A stretch of 13,386 nucleotides of DNA from an uncultured Actinomyces sp. (GTDB taxonomy: Bacteria > Actinomycetota > Actinomycetes > Actinomycetales > Actinomycetaceae). The notes below the pieces were generated by a model that had not been told where the DNA came from, did no database searches, and saw nothing but the letters and a program-made list of their open reading frames with translations. Shown here one piece after another: positions 13,162 through 13,386 of this stretch (the stretch's first letter is position 1; each line of letters begins with the position of its first letter). The translations under genes were made by a program, and so were the position numbers. The stretch is from positions 1 to 13,386 of the forward strand of contig CAJZFF010000011.1 of NCBI GenBank assembly GCA_915069725.1. The letters run 5' to 3'.

Positions 13162-13386
13162 ATGACCAGCCCCGTCAACCCAGTCCCTTCCTCACCCGCC
13201 GGTGTCCCCACCGGTGTCCCCGCCGCGGGCTTCCCCGCCCCGGCCGCAGGCATGGGCATGCCCGCTCCCGAGCCGAAGCGCTCCTGGTTCGCCCGCCACA
13301 AGATTCTCACCGGCATCGGCGCATTCGTCGCCGTCGGCATCGTCGCCTCGGCGCTCAACGGTGGCGGTGGTGCGGGGAGCTCCAAC
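13162..13386 (+). CDS. N-terminal part of a Pro-rich single-pass membrane protein (runs off the window)
   Basis: The open frame starts at ATG 13162 with GAAGGA (13150-13155) six bases upstream and stays open for 75 codons to the end of the window. It begins MTSPVNPVPSSPAGVPTG. A Pro/Ala/Gly/Val-rich cytoplasmic stretch (about 1-38) is followed by the basic anchor PKRSWFARHK (38-47), a membrane helix (about 48-65) and a Gly/Ser-rich start of an extracellular part (66-75). The basic-inside pattern implies an N-in, C-out topology. Many actinobacterial proteins of this form carry a small extracellular domain such as DUF4352, but that domain would lie outside the window, so no function is assigned. 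It is transcribed divergently from the histidine kinase and could be linked to its signalling. Confidence 0.8.
   Translation, partial: MTSPVNPVPSSPAGVPTGVPAAGFPAPAAGMGMPAPEPKRSWFARHKILTGIGAFVAVGIVASALNGGGGAGSSN

Noticed and set aside
1..13386. Mobile element, phage, toxin-antitoxin or defence system
   Set aside because: No transposase, integrase, terminal repeats, nuclease or small paired-gene signature is seen; the coding content is conserved core plus one two-component pair.

Overview
The window is high-GC (roughly 70% by eye) bacterial DNA with GTG/TTG starts, strong third-position GC bias and a CCA-less tRNA gene. Gene content and order point to an Actinobacterium. The protein style (Pro/Ala-rich linkers, compact FhaA) and the neighbourhood suggest the Actinomyces/Actinomycetaceae group; that genus-level placement is inference from memory of related genomes, not from a search.

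Layout. 1-267 holds no convincing gene but has unusually strong inverted repeats and a G-quadruplex-type motif. 268-297 is a hairpin terminator and 306-389 (minus) is tRNA-Leu(CAG). From 647 to 9612 (plus) runs the complete conserved actinobacterial growth and division signalling cluster fhaA-fhaB-pstP-rodA-pbpA-pknA-pknB. Five of its six junctions are 4-base start/stop overlaps and the sixth has a 1-base gap, so it is almost certainly one translationally coupled operon. It is preceded by a structured leader (about 520-646) and closed by a strong intrinsic terminator (9662-9710). The same order, with a tRNA-Leu beside fhaA, is known from Mycobacterium tuberculosis.

9711-10169 is a gene-free spacer with degenerate repeats and nested inverted repeats. 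On the minus strand follow a NarL/LuxR-type response regulator (10170-10931) and its upstream histidine kinase (11065-12888). Both starts have a TANNNT hexamer exactly six bases upstream, the arrangement expected of leaderless transcripts. 12889-13161 is a divergent intergenic region with short direct repeats. At 13162 the N-terminal 75 codons of a Pro-rich single-pass membrane protein run off the end.

How the genes work together: PknA and PknB are membrane or membrane-associated Ser/Thr kinases, and PstP reverses their phosphorylation. FhaA and FhaB read phosphothreonine marks through FHA domains. RodA (SEDS glycosyltransferase) and PbpA (class B transpeptidase) make the peptidoglycan whose synthesis the kinases control, with PknB sensing wall fragments through four PASTA domains. 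The two-component pair is a separate unit whose signal cannot be read from sequence. I found no mobile element, CRISPR array or defence system; the novelty here lies in non-coding structures and in disordered additions to known proteins.
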